Translations under genes and position numbers: made by a program
DNA from: JBMDXK01 sp048594375
GTDB taxonomy: Bacteria > Pseudomonadota > Alphaproteobacteria > Rhizobiales > Methylopilaceae
Direction: 5' to 3'
Assembly: GCA_048594375.1 (NCBI GenBank)
Contig: JBMDXK010000027.1
Span: 1-26,693 of the forward strand
Length of the DNA stretch: 26,693 nt
Shown here: in pieces, positions 1-7,957 of the stretch
How positions within the stretch are numbered: the stretch's first letter is position 1
Layout of the letters: each line of letters starts with the position of its first letter
Notes under the pieces: model-generated
Databases searched by the model: none
What the model saw: the letters and a program-made list of their open reading frames with translations, nothing else
What the model was told of the DNA's origin: nothing

Positions 1-141
1 GAAATGGTTATGCCTGGTGATAATATCACTGTAACGGTTGAACTGATTGTGCCAATCGCAATGGAAGAAAAGCTCCGCTTTGCTATCCGCGAAGGTGGCC
101 GTACAGTTGGCGCAGGCGTCGTTGCCAGCATTATCGAATAA
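1..141 (+). CDS. tuf: Elongation factor Tu, 3' end (partial)
   Basis: This is the last 46 codons of an EF-Tu gene whose start lies left of the window. The visible protein is the end of domain III, with the conserved stretch VPIAMEEKLRFAIREGGRTV and the terminal GAGVVASIIE. EF-Tu is the GTPase that brings aminoacyl-tRNA to the ribosome. The frame is open from base 1 to a TAA at 139-141. The tRNA-Trp gene starts 38 bases later. This tuf - tRNA-Trp - secE - nusG order is common in proteobacteria and fits the second tuf copy (tufB position), but a single window cannot show how many tuf copies exist. Confidence 0.96.
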   Translation, partial: EMVMPGDNITVTVELIVPIAMEEKLRFAIREGGRTVGAGVVASIIE

Positions 142-179
142 AGCTTTTGAACGTCTTAGTCTATCTGAGGCGTTCGACT

Positions 180-256
180 AGGAGAGTAGCTCAATTGGTT
201 AGAGTACCGGTCTCCAAAACCGGGGGTTGTGGGTTCGAGTCCCACCTCTCCTGCCA
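180..256 (+). tRNA. trnW: tRNA-Trp (CCA anticodon)
   Basis: A complete cloverleaf can be folded. The acceptor stem is AGGAGAG (180-186) with CTCTCCT (246-252). The anticodon stem is CCGGT/ACCGG around loop CTCCAAA, giving anticodon CCA (214-216). The T arm is GTGGG-TTCGAGT-CCCAC. The discriminator base is G253, as expected for bacterial tRNA-Trp, and the 3' CCA is encoded (254-256). It lies between tuf and secE and is probably cotranscribed with one of them. Confidence 0.97.
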
Positions 257-270
257 TTGCGGGTAATTTC

Positions 271-296
271 AGCCGAATGATATATATCATTCGGCT
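271..296 (+). terminator. Perfect 11-bp hairpin between tRNA-Trp and secE
   Basis: AGCCGAATGAT (271-281) is exactly complementary to ATCATTCGGCT (286-296) across a 4-base loop. It starts 15 bases after the tRNA. No T-run follows, so it may be a processing or mRNA-stabilising stem, or a weak terminator separating tuf/tRNA-Trp from the secE-nusG transcript. The fold is certain; the function is inferred. Confidence 0.5.
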
Positions 297-361
297 GGTC
301 ACTATTGTAAATTTGATATAAGGTCTCTTGCTTATTTTAAGTCAAGCGTGTATTAGAAGCC

Positions 362-559
362 ATGGCAAAAACAAATTCAATTCAGTTTTTTCAGCAAGTT
401 CTTTCTGAGGGAAAAAAAGTAAGTTGGGCTAATCGGAGCCAAACTGTTTCTACAACAATTATGGTTGCAGTTTTTGTTTCTATTGCAAGCCTTTATTTTC
501 TTGTTGCTGATTTTATAGTACGCACTGGCGTCGGGTTTTTGCTTGGTCTTGGGCGATAG
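362..559 (+). CDS. secE: Preprotein translocase subunit SecE
   Basis: A 65-residue protein of the short SecE type found in alphaproteobacteria. SecE clamps the SecY channel in the inner membrane and is essential for Sec-dependent export. The N-terminal part (about 1-30) is amphipathic and cytoplasmic, with a QQVLSEGKKVSWANRSQT stretch resembling the conserved SecE K-V-x-W motif. One membrane segment follows at about residues 32-55 (TTIMVAVFVSIASLYFLVADFIV). The start is the ATG at 362, preceded by a weak GAAG ribosome site. nusG starts 13 bases after the stop, the usual secE-nusG pair. Confidence 0.93.
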   Translation: MAKTNSIQFFQQVLSEGKKVSWANRSQTVSTTIMVAVFVSIASLYFLVADFIVRTGVGFLLGLGR

Positions 560-572
560 TGAGGTAATCAGG

Positions 573-1109
573 ATGGCGGTGAAGCGCTGGTATATTGTTC
601 AAGCTTATTCAAATTTTGAAAAAAAAGTAGCCGAAGCTATTACAGAAAAAGCCGAACAAATTGGTCTTTCAGAATATTTCGAATATATTCTTGTGCCTAC
701 AGAGAAAGTTGTTGAAATACGTCGCGGACGTAAGGTTGATGCTGAGCGTAAATTTTTTCCTGGTTATGTTCTTGTTAAAGCTGAAATGATAGATGAAGTT
801 TATCATTTGATAAAAAACACGCCAAAAGTTACAGGATTTTTAGGCGCCGATAAATCTAAGCCAATGCCTATTCCCGAATCAGAGGCAATGCGTATATTAC
901 AGCAAGTACAAGAAGGTGTTGAACGACCAAAACCTTCATTAAGTTTTGAGATTGGTGAGCAGGTCCAGGTTTCTGATGGGCCATTTGCTTCATTTAGTGG
1001 TCTTGTCGAAGAGGTCGATGAGGCGCGTACGCGACTAAAAGTAACAGTATCTATTTTTGGACGTGCAACGCCTGTTGAACTTGAATATAGTCAGGTTGAA
1101 AAAATTTGA
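573..1109 (+). CDS. nusG: Transcription termination/antitermination protein NusG
   Basis: A 178-residue NusG. It binds the beta' clamp of RNA polymerase, reduces pausing, and links the polymerase to Rho or to ribosomal protein S10. The NGN domain begins KRWYIVQAYSNFEKKVAEAI and carries the FFPGYVLVKAEM core. A C-terminal KOW domain follows, with VSDGPFASFSGLVEEVD. The ATG at 573 is chosen because GAGG sits 8 bases upstream at 561-564 and the family starts near KRWYIVQ. An in-frame GTG at 543 would overlap secE and add ten unconserved residues. Confidence 0.95.
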   Translation: MAVKRWYIVQAYSNFEKKVAEAITEKAEQIGLSEYFEYILVPTEKVVEIRRGRKVDAERKFFPGYVLVKAEMIDEVYHLIKNTPKVTGFLGADKSKPMPIPESEAMRILQQVQEGVERPKPSLSFEIGEQVQVSDGPFASFSGLVEEVDEARTRLKVTVSIFGRATPVELEYSQVEKI

Positions 1110-1118
1110 CGTTATTGT

Positions 1119-1167
1119 ATGCGGGAGAAAAAGCTAGCCATGCCAAGGCAAGCTGATCGAACCGCAT
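1119..1167 (+). promoter_or_regulatory. Possible ribosomal-protein L1-binding leader of rplK-rplA
   Basis: In the 92-base nusG-rplK gap, ATGCGG (1119-1124) pairs with CCGCAT (1162-1167). Inside this, AGCT (1132-1135) with AGCT (1150-1153) and TGCC/GGCA (1141-1148) can form a second helix, separated from the first by an asymmetric purine-rich loop. In E. coli and relatives L1 represses its own L11-L1 operon by binding a two-helix element ahead of rplK. The position and shape agree, but the sequence was not compared with a covariance model. Confidence 0.4.
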
Positions 1168-1201
1168 TTCTTTCTGCTTAAAGCAGATAAAGGATAGAGT
1201 T

Positions 1202-1633
1202 ATGGCAAAAAAAATTACAGGTTATGTGAAGTTGCAAGTTCCAGCAGGTTCTGCAAACCCATCTCCGCCAATTGGTCCAGCATTGGGTCAACGCGGTCTT
1301 AATATTATGGAATTTTGCAAAGCGTTTAATGCGCAGACCGCCAATATGGAAAAGGGAATGCCTATTCCGGTAGTTATTACTGCGTACCAGGATCGTTCTT
1401 TCACTTTCATTTGTAAGACACCACCTGTGAGTTACTTCTTAAAGAAGGCAGCAAATTTAAAATCAGGTTCCAAAGAGCCAGGTAAATCAATTATAGGTAA
1501 AATTACAAACGCGCAATTGCAAGAAATAGCTTCTGTAAAAATGGCAGACTTAAACTGTGAGAGTATAGATGCAGCAGTCCAAATGTTAAAAGGATCTGCA
1601 CGCTCCATGGGATTACAGGTTATAGAGGGTTAA
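1202..1633 (+). CDS. rplK: 50S ribosomal protein L11
   Basis: A 143-residue L11, the normal length. L11 and 23S rRNA form the GTPase-associated centre, the site of thiostrepton action and of RelA sensing. The N-terminal domain shows KLQVPAGSANPSPPIGPALGQRG, the proline-rich hinge and linker region. The C-terminal RNA-binding domain has SYFLKKAANLKSGSKEPGK and ends SARSMGLQVIEG. The ATG at 1202 has AAGGA upstream (1190-1194). The rplA ATG is only 4 bases past the stop, so the pair is cotranscribed and probably translationally coupled. Confidence 0.97.
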   Translation: MAKKITGYVKLQVPAGSANPSPPIGPALGQRGLNIMEFCKAFNAQTANMEKGMPIPVVITAYQDRSFTFICKTPPVSYFLKKAANLKSGSKEPGKSIIGKITNAQLQEIASVKMADLNCESIDAAVQMLKGSARSMGLQVIEG

Positions 1634-1637
1634 GATT

Positions 1638-2339
1638 ATGGCGCGAATTGGTAAACGTATTAAAGCGGCACGTGAAAACGTTGATGTTAATTCACTTTAT
1701 AAGTTAGATGAGGCCGTTCAGATTATTCAGAAATCTGCAACAGCCAAATTTGATGAGACAATTGAAGTTGCTGTTAATTTAGGTGTTGATCCTCGTCACG
1801 CAGATCAGATGGTTCGTGGTGTTTGTGCTCTTCCTAACGGCTCTGGTCGTCACGTACGTGTAGCAGTATTTGCGCGCGGGGCAAAAGCTGACGAAGCTCG
1901 CAATGCAGGCGCAGAAATTGTTGGTGCTGAAGATCTTTTGGATATCATTCAAGGTGGTCAAGTTAATTTTGATCGCTGTATTGCAACGCCGGATTTAATG
2001 CCACTTGTGGGGCGTCTTGGCAAAATTTTGGGTCCACGAGGATTAATGCCAAATCCTAAAGTTGGAACAGTAACAATGGATGTCAAGTCTGCTGTTGAAG
2101 CTGCTAAAGGTGGCACGATTGAGTTTCGCGTTGAAAAAGCAGGTATAGTTCATGCCGGCATTGGTAAGGCTAGTTTTGATAGCTCAAAAATTTCTGAAAA
2201 TATTCGCGCATTTCTAGATTCTGTTATTAAAGCAAAGCCTTCAGGTGCAAAAGGCACTTACGTTCAAGGAGTTGCTATTAGTTCAACAATGGGGCCTGGT
2301 GTTAAGATAGATATATCATCTGTTTTAAATCCCCTTTAG
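1638..2339 (+). CDS. rplA: 50S ribosomal protein L1
   Basis: A 233-residue L1, full length. L1 forms the mobile stalk of the large subunit that moves deacylated tRNA out of the E site. It is also the usual translational repressor of its own operon. Conserved blocks are FDETIEVAVNLGVDPRHADQMVRG, the GKLGKILGPRGLMPNPKVGTV-type core (here VGRLGKILGPRGLMPNPK) and GTIEFRVEKAGIVHAGIGKASF. It follows rplK by 4 bases. The gap after it (2340-2610) holds the L10 leader. Confidence 0.97.
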   Translation: MARIGKRIKAARENVDVNSLYKLDEAVQIIQKSATAKFDETIEVAVNLGVDPRHADQMVRGVCALPNGSGRHVRVAVFARGAKADEARNAGAEIVGAEDLLDIIQGGQVNFDRCIATPDLMPLVGRLGKILGPRGLMPNPKVGTVTMDVKSAVEAAKGGTIEFRVEKAGIVHAGIGKASFDSSKISENIRAFLDSVIKAKPSGAKGTYVQGVAISSTMGPGVKIDISSVLNPL

Positions 2340-2341
2340 AT

Positions 2342-2385
2342 TTACTTGAGAATATCAAGTAAGTAAACGTTCTTTTTTAAGAACG
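2342..2385 (+). terminator. Two adjacent hairpins after rplA
   Basis: TTACTTG (2342-2348) pairs with CAAGTAA (2356-2362), and CGTTCTT (2368-2374) pairs with AAGAACG (2379-2385) over a TTTT loop. They begin right after the rplA stop. They may slow or partly end the rplK-rplA transcript, or form the start of the L10 leader RNA. Neither has a classical trailing T-run. Confidence 0.35.
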
Positions 2386-2486
2386 GCCTGTCCAAGACTG
2401 CAGGTGATATTTTTATCTTAAATATCCTGCACAGACTGGTGAGATGAATTTGACGATATTTAATGTCAGTTCGGTTCAAGCCATCT
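2386..2486 (+). promoter_or_regulatory. L10 leader RNA (autoregulatory element of rplJ-rplL)
   Basis: The long gap before rplJ contains a bulged stem: TGCAG (2399-2403) and GATATTT (2406-2412) pair with AAATATC (2420-2426) and CTGCA (2427-2431). It is flanked by CCTGTCCAAGACTGCAG and CACAGACTGGTGAG, which look like the conserved core of the bacterial L10 leader. The L10-(L7/L12)4 complex is known to bind this leader and repress rplJL translation. The assignment rests on position and motif appearance, not on a model search. Confidence 0.65.
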
Positions 2487-2537
2487 ACTCAGTTCTTCAC
2501 TTTTGAGCTGGGGACAGGAAACTGAGTGCTATTTTTT
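2487..2537 (+). terminator. Attenuator-like hairpin with T-run in the rplJ leader
   Basis: ACTCAGTT (2487-2494) pairs with AACTGAGT (2520-2527), with a 25-base loop. GCTA and six T (2532-2537) follow. This resembles an intrinsic terminator placed inside the leader, 74 bases before the rplJ GTG. It could attenuate rplJL-rpoBC transcription, but the loop is long and no competing antiterminator was worked out. Confidence 0.4.
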
Positions 2538-2610
2538 CTGTATTACATTAAAAATAGTGAATTTAACCGGCGTATCAAATTTTTTGAACGCTAAACTCTG
2601 GAGAGAGCTC

Positions 2611-3129
2611 GTGGACCGCGCAGAAAAGCGTGAATTTGTCACAGCAATGAATCAGGTTTTTTCTGAATCTGGTTCTATTGTAGTTGCTCATTATTCGGGT
2701 CTAACCGTTGCACAATTGTCGGCGCTGCGTCGTCAAATGAGCCAAGCAGGTGGATCTGTTAAAGTCACGAAAAATCGTCTTGCGAAAATCGCTCTTGAAG
2801 GGACAGAAGTTGCTCATATCGGCTCTTTACTTTCCGGACCAACAATACTTGCATATAGTCAAGATCCCGTTGTAGCTCCAAAAGTTTTTGTCGATTTTGC
2901 CAAAGGGAATGATAAGTTAATTATTCTTGGCGGTGCAATGGGGCAAACATCCCTTAAACCTGATGCAGTTAAATCTTTGGCAACTCTTCCATCTTTGGAT
3001 GAATTGAGGGCTAAGTTGATTGGTCTTGTTCAAGCGCCAGCAACAAAAATTGCGCAGGTCGTTACAGCACCCAGTGCAAAAGTTGCACGTGTTTTTGGTG
3101 CTTACGTAGCGAAGAACGAAAGCGTTTAA
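2611..3129 (+). CDS. rplJ: 50S ribosomal protein L10
   Basis: A 172-residue L10, the base of the L7/L12 stalk. The start is the GTG at 2611 with GAGAG (2601-2605) upstream. It gives VDRAEKREFVTAMNQVF, which matches the usual rhizobial L10 N-terminus. The open frame runs back to 2503, but the extra 36 codons lie in the leader RNA and are not L10-like. Conserved blocks are VAHYSGLTVAQLSALRRQM, VTKNRLAKIAL and the C-terminal helix PSLDELRAKLIGLVQAPATK, to which L7/L12 dimers attach. rplL follows 43 bases later. Confidence 0.95.
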   Translation: MDRAEKREFVTAMNQVFSESGSIVVAHYSGLTVAQLSALRRQMSQAGGSVKVTKNRLAKIALEGTEVAHIGSLLSGPTILAYSQDPVVAPKVFVDFAKGNDKLIILGGAMGQTSLKPDAVKSLATLPSLDELRAKLIGLVQAPATKIAQVVTAPSAKVARVFGAYVAKNESV

Positions 3130-3172
3130 GATTATTTATTCTTATTTGGTTTGATTTAAAAAGGAATTCAAA

Positions 3173-3541
3173 ATGACCGATCTGACAAAACTTGTTGATG
3201 AATTATCTAACTTAACTGTTCTTGAAGCTGCTGAGTTGTCAAAACTTCTTGAAGAGAAATGGGGTGTTTCAGCAGCAGCAGCAGTTGCAGTTGCTGCTGC
3301 CCCAGCAGTAGCAGCTTCTGCTGAAGAGCAAACAGAATTTACCGTTGTTCTTGCGTCTGCAGGCGATAAGAAAATTGAAGTTATTAAGGAAGTTCGTGGA
3401 ATTACTGGTCTTGGCTTGAAAGAAGCTAAAGATTTAGTAGAAGCTGCACCTAAGCCTGTTAAAGAAGGTGTTTCAAAAGATGAAGCTGCCAAAATCAAAG
3501 AAGCACTTGAAAAAGCAGGCGCAAAAGTTGAGCTGAAATAA
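3173..3541 (+). CDS. rplL: 50S ribosomal protein L7/L12
   Basis: A 122-residue L7/L12, the multicopy stalk protein that recruits translation GTPases. It has an N-terminal dimerisation helix (about 1-32, LTKLVDELSNLTVLEAAELSKLLEEKWGV), an alanine-rich hinge (about 35-50) and a C-terminal factor-binding domain (EFTVVLASAGDKKIEVIKEVRGITGLGLKEAKDLVE). The ATG at 3173 has AAGGA upstream at 3160-3164. It is last in rplJL, and a strong hairpin separates it from rpoB. Confidence 0.97.
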   Translation: MTDLTKLVDELSNLTVLEAAELSKLLEEKWGVSAAAAVAVAAAPAVAASAEEQTEFTVVLASAGDKKIEVIKEVRGITGLGLKEAKDLVEAAPKPVKEGVSKDEAAKIKEALEKAGAKVELK

Positions 3542-3587
3542 TTTCATTTTGACAGCTAAGAATACTTATATAAAGTGTTCTTTATTC

Positions 3588-3623
3588 AGCCGTGGATTTG
3601 GTATCATCCTATCCACGGCTTTC
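3588..3623 (+). terminator. Hairpin between rplL and rpoB (partial terminator or processing site)
   Basis: AGCCGTGGAT (3588-3597) is perfectly complementary to ATCCACGGCT (3611-3620), a 10-bp GC-rich stem with a 13-base loop followed by only TTCT. In E. coli an attenuator and an RNase III site in the same gap lower rpoBC relative to rplJL. A similar job is likely here given the short T-run, but is inferred. Confidence 0.6.
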
Positions 3624-3735
3624 TGTGCCGGTTAAAATAGCGGTACATTCATTTTTAGGTTTCAAATATCAAATAGCATCTCAGTCCACAATTAATTTTT
3701 AAGTGGATTTGTATGAAGGAAGCGAGAAACGGCAT

Positions 3736-6700
3736 ATGGTTCAGACTTTCACGGGCCGCAAACGTATTCGTAAGTCTTTTGGCAAAATTCAAGAAGTGGT
3801 TAAAATGCCTAACTTGATAGAAGTTCAGAAGGCTTCATATGATCAATTTCTTCAAATTGAAATTCCCGTTGATAAGAAGCAGGATGAAGGTTTACAGACC
3901 GTTTTTAAGTCTGTTTTTCCTATTTCTGATTTTTCAGGGTCTTCGATGCTTGAATTTGTAAAGTACGAATTTGAGCAACCTAAATATGATATTGAAGAAT
4001 GTCGTCAGCGTGGTATTACATTTGCCGCTCCACTCAAAGTCACATTGCGCCTTATCGTATTTGATGTTGATGAGGATACAGGTGCTCGTTCTGTAAAAGA
4101 TATTAAAGAGCAAGACGTTTATATGGGGGATATTCCATTAATGACGTCAAATGGCACCTTTATTGTTAACGGTACTGAGCGCGTTATTGTTTCACAAATG
4201 CATCGTTCTCCAGGTGTATTTTTTGATCATGACAAAGGAAAAACGCATTCCTCTGGAAAGCTTCTCTTTGCTGCACGAATTATCCCTTATAGAGGATCAT
4301 GGCTCGATATTGAGTTTGATGCCAAGGATATTGTTTACGTTCGAATTGACCGTAAGCGTAAATTGCCAGTTACAACTTTGCTCTACGCATTGAATATGTC
4401 TGGAGAAGAAATTCTAAATATTTTCTATAACCAAATCCAATTTCAGCGCGATGGTAATGAATGGAGAATACCTTTTGATGCACAGCGCATGAAAGGCTTT
4501 AAAGCCATTAATAATTTAATTGATGCTGATACTGGGGAAATAGTTTTAGAAGCCGGTAAAAAACTTACTGTACGTGGAGCACGTCAATTAGAAGAAAAAG
4601 GCGTAAAGGCACTTAAAATTTCTTCTGAGAGTCTTTATGGTATGTATTTGGCTGAAGATCTCGTTAATACTGAGACGGGTGAGATTTACGCAGAAGCTGG
4701 TGACGAAATTACTGAAAAGTCATTAGATGAAATTCTGGAATACGGCTTTATAGATCTTCCAATTTTAGACATTGATCACGTCAATACAGGTGCTTATATA
4801 CGTAATACTCTGGCAATTGATAAAAATCAGGCGCGGGAAACCGCACTCTTTGATATTTATCGTGTTATGCGTCCGGGAGAGCCGCCAACTCTCGAAGCAG
4901 GTGAAGCCTTATTTAATGATCTTTTCTTTAATGCTGAACGGTATGATTTATCCTCTGTTGGCCGCGTTAAAATGAACATGCGCCTTGATTTGATTACAGA
5001 AGATACTCTGCGTGTTCTGCGCAAAGAAGATATTATTGCTGTTATTCAAACTTTACTTGCTTTGCGCGATGGAAAAGGTGAAGTTGACGACATTGATCAT
5101 CTCGGAAACAGACGTGTTCGCTCTGTTGGTGAGCTTATGGAAAATCAATATCGTCTTGGTCTTTTAAGGATGGAGCGTACCATCAAAGAACGCATGTCAT
5201 CTGTTGAAATTGACACAGTGATGCCGCAAGATCTGATTAATGCTAAGCCTGCCGCTGCTGCTGTGCGCGAATTTTTTGGTTCTTCGCAGCTTTCTCAGTT
5301 TATGGATCAGACCAATCCTCTTTCTGAGATCACACACAAACGCCGTTTATCTGCACTTGGACCGGGCGGCTTGACGCGCGAAAGAGCAGGTTTTGAAGTT
5401 CGCGATGTTCATCCAACACATTATGGTAGAATTTGTCCAATTGAAACGCCTGAAGGGCCTAATATTGGTCTCATAAATTCTCTTGCTACATTTGCTCGCG
5501 TTAATAAGTATGGATTTATTGAGGCACCTTATCGCCGTGTTGTTTCAGGCATAGTTACTGATGAAGTAATTTACTTATCAGCCGTCGAGGAAAGTAAGTA
5601 TTTTGTTGCACAAGCGAATGCTGGTGTTGATAAAAAAGGAAGATTTATAGATGATCTGATAATTTGTCGTCATAGTGGTGACGTTATTATGGTTCCTGTA
5701 GATCGTGTTGATCTTATGGATGTTTCTCCTAAACAGCTGGTTTCTGTTGCTGCAGCACTTATTCCTTTCTTAGAAAATGATGATGCTAATCGTGCATTGA
5801 TGGGATCAAATATGCAGCGTCAGGCTGTTCCATTAGTTAAAGCACAGGCTCCGCTCGTTGGAACTGGAATGGAACCCATTGTTGCAAGTGACTCAGGCGC
5901 ATCGATAGTTGCACGTAGACCAGGAATTATTGATCAGGTCGATGCAACGCGTATTGTTGTTCGTGCAACAGAAGAAACAGATTTTACAAAGCCAAGTATT
6001 GATATTTATAACTTAATGAAGTTTCAAAGATCAAATCAAAGCACATGTATTAATCAGCGTCCACTTGTTAAGGTTGGTGATAGTGTTAAAAAGGGAGATA
6101 TTATTGCTGATGGTCCATCAACAGATTTTGGTGAGCTAGCGCTTGGTCGGAATGTTCTTGTCGCCTTTATGCCTTGGAATGGCTATAACTTTGAAGATTC
6201 AATTTTATTGTCCGAGAATATCGTTAAGGAAGATGTTTTTACTTCAATTCATATTGAAGAGTTCGAAGTAGCTGCACGTGATACAAAATTAGGTCCTGAG
6301 GAAATTACCCGCGATATTCCAAATGTTTCAGAAGAAGCATTAAAGAATTTGGATGAGTCTGGTATTGTTTATATTGGAGCAGAAGTTAGAGCTGGTGACA
6401 TTCTTGTCGGGAAGATAACTCCAAAAGGTGAAAGTCCCATGACACCAGAAGAAAAATTGCTTCGTGCAATTTTTGGTGAAAAAGCTTCTGATGTACGCGA
6501 TACAAGTTTGCGCCTTCCGCCGGGTGTAACAGGCACAATTGTAGAAGTCCGCCTTTTTAACCGCCATGGTGTTGATAAAGATGAGCGTGCATTAGCAATT
6601 GAACGTGAAGAAATTGAACGCTTAGCTAAAGACCGAGATGATGAACAGGCTATTCTTGATCGAAATGTTTACGCGCGACTAAGCGACATATTGCTTAATC

Positions 6701-7857
6701 AAAATGTGGTTTCTGGCCCTAAGGGTTTTCAGAAGGACACAATCATTACATCTGATATTCTTGGACAATTTACACGTTCTAATTGGTGGCAATTTGCCGT
6801 TAATAACGATCGTGCAATGAGCGAGTTGGAAGCTATGCGGGCTCAATATGATGAGTCGAAAAAGCTTCTCGAAAAACGGTTTTTAGATAAAGTAGAAAAA
6901 TTACAACGCGGTGATGAGCTTCCTCCTGGCGTCATGAAAATGATTAAAGTTTTTGTTGCAGTTAAACGTAAGATTCAGTCGGGTGATAAAATGGCTGGTC
7001 GCCATGGTAATAAAGGTGTCGTATCTCGTATTGTTCCAATTGAAGATATGCCCTTTTTAGAAGATGGAACTCCAGTTGACATTGTACTAAATCCTCTTGG
7101 TGTTCCTAGTCGTATGAATGTTGGCCAGATTTTGGAAACTCATTTAGGGTGGGCTTGTGCAGGCCTAGGTCGGCAAGTCGGCAAAGCATATGATTGCTGG
7201 AAAGCAGATCAAGATGATCAAAAGCTGAAATCGGAATTTATTCGTATATATGGTGATAAGGAAAATTTTGATACTTATTCCACCGATGAGTTAGGCGAAT
7301 TGGCTCAAAATTTGAAAAAAGGTGTTCCGATTGCTACACCAGTTTTTGATGGAGCTAAAGAGAGTGATGTTGAGGCTATGCTCACTACCGCAGGTCTGAA
7401 TCCTTCGGGGCAATCTATTCTTTTTGACGGGCGTACAGGGGATCAATTTGATCGGCCTGTTACAGTCGGCTACATTTATATGCTGAAATTGCATCATTTG
7501 GTTGATGATAAAATTCACGCACGCTCAATTGGTCCTTATAGCCTTGTAACGCAGCAGCCTTTAGGTGGGAAGGCTCAATTTGGTGGCCAGCGTTTCGGAG
7601 AAATGGAAGTGTGGGCTCTTGAAGCCTATGGTGCTTCTTATACTCTCCAAGAAATGCTTACTGTTAAATCAGATGATGTAGCAGGTCGAACAAAAGTCTA
7701 TGAATCAATTGTTCGAGGTGATGATACCTTTGAGTGTGGTATTCCCGAGAGTTTCAATGTTCTTGTTAAGGAAATCAGATCCCTTGGACTTAATATTGAG
7801 TTAGCATCGAGTCAGGTATTTAATTTAGATCTGCCTCCGGTTGATGCGGCTGAATAA
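3736..7857 (+). CDS. rpoB: DNA-directed RNA polymerase subunit beta
   Basis: A 1373-residue beta subunit, typical in length for alphaproteobacteria. I chose the ATG at 3736 (MVQTFTGRKRIRKSFGKI) because it matches the family N-terminus; the frame is open back to a GTG at 3703. The rifampicin pocket FGSSQLSQFMDQTNPLSEITHKRRLSALGPGG carries D524, H534 and S539 (E. coli D516, H526, S531), all in the sensitive-type state. The C-terminal clamp-interacting block GGKAQFGGQRFGEMEVWALEAYGA is intact. It is followed by rpoC after a 100-base gap with a hairpin. Confidence 0.98.
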   Translation: MVQTFTGRKRIRKSFGKIQEVVKMPNLIEVQKASYDQFLQIEIPVDKKQDEGLQTVFKSVFPISDFSGSSMLEFVKYEFEQPKYDIEECRQRGITFAAPLKVTLRLIVFDVDEDTGARSVKDIKEQDVYMGDIPLMTSNGTFIVNGTERVIVSQMHRSPGVFFDHDKGKTHSSGKLLFAARIIPYRGSWLDIEFDAKDIVYVRIDRKRKLPVTTLLYALNMSGEEILNIFYNQIQFQRDGNEWRIPFDAQRMKGFKAINNLIDADTGEIVLEAGKKLTVRGARQLEEKGVKALKISSESLYGMYLAEDLVNTETGEIYAEAGDEITEKSLDEILEYGFIDLPILDIDHVNTGAYIRNTLAIDKNQARETALFDIYRVMRPGEPPTLEAGEALFNDLFFNAERYDLSSVGRVKMNMRLDLITEDTLRVLRKEDIIAVIQTLLALRDGKGEVDDIDHLGNRRVRSVGELMENQYRLGLLRMERTIKERMSSVEIDTVMPQDLINAKPAAAAVREFFGSSQLSQFMDQTNPLSEITHKRRLSALGPGGLTRERAGFEVRDVHPTHYGRICPIETPEGPNIGLINSLATFARVNKYGFIEAPYRRVVSGIVTDEVIYLSAVEESKYFVAQANAGVDKKGRFIDDLIICRHSGDVIMVPVDRVDLMDVSPKQLVSVAAALIPFLENDDANRALMGSNMQRQAVPLVKAQAPLVGTGMEPIVASDSGASIVARRPGIIDQVDATRIVVRATEETDFTKPSIDIYNLMKFQRSNQSTCINQRPLVKVGDSVKKGDIIADGPSTDFGELALGRNVLVAFMPWNGYNFEDSILLSENIVKEDVFTSIHIEEFEVAARDTKLGPEEITRDIPNVSEEALKNLDESGIVYIGAEVRAGDILVGKITPKGESPMTPEEKLLRAIFGEKASDVRDTSLRLPPGVTGTIVEVRLFNRHGVDKDERALAIEREEIERLAKDRDDEQAILDRNVYARLSDILLNQNVVSGPKGFQKDTIITSDILGQFTRSNWWQFAVNNDRAMSELEAMRAQYDESKKLLEKRFLDKVEKLQRGDELPPGVMKMIKVFVAVKRKIQSGDKMAGRHGNKGVVSRIVPIEDMPFLEDGTPVDIVLNPLGVPSRMNVGQILETHLGWACAGLGRQVGKAYDCWKADQDDQKLKSEFIRIYGDKENFDTYSTDELGELAQNLKKGVPIATPVFDGAKESDVEAMLTTAGLNPSGQSILFDGRTGDQFDRPVTVGYIYMLKLHHLVDDKIHARSIGPYSLVTQQPLGGKAQFGGQRFGEMEVWALEAYGASYTLQEMLTVKSDDVAGRTKVYESIVRGDDTFECGIPESFNVLVKEIRSLGLNIELASSQVFNLDLPPVDAAE

Positions 7858-7874
7858 TTAAATACGTTAAATTT

Positions 7875-7898
7875 TGGAGGGTCATTCGTTACCCTCCA
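7875..7898 (+). terminator. Hairpin between rpoB and rpoC
   Basis: TGGAGGGT (7875-7882) pairs perfectly with ACCCTCCA (7891-7898) over an 8-base loop. No T-run follows, so it is unlikely to stop transcription. It more likely protects or marks the rpoB end of a shared mRNA. It sits 17 bases after the rpoB stop. Confidence 0.4.
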
Positions 7899-7957
7899 GT
7901 GCATTGTTTCTTATTTATTGTCTTGCTATTTATATAAGCGAGCTACAGGAGATAAAG

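Noticed and set aside
305..341. Promoter for secE (TTGTAA / TTGATA with TATAAG or TATTTT)
   Set aside because: No pair of boxes has acceptable spacing.
2503..2610. Extended N-terminus of L10
   Set aside because: The 36 extra codons lie in the leader RNA with its attenuator-like stem, are not L10-like, and the GTG at 2611 has its own ribosome site.
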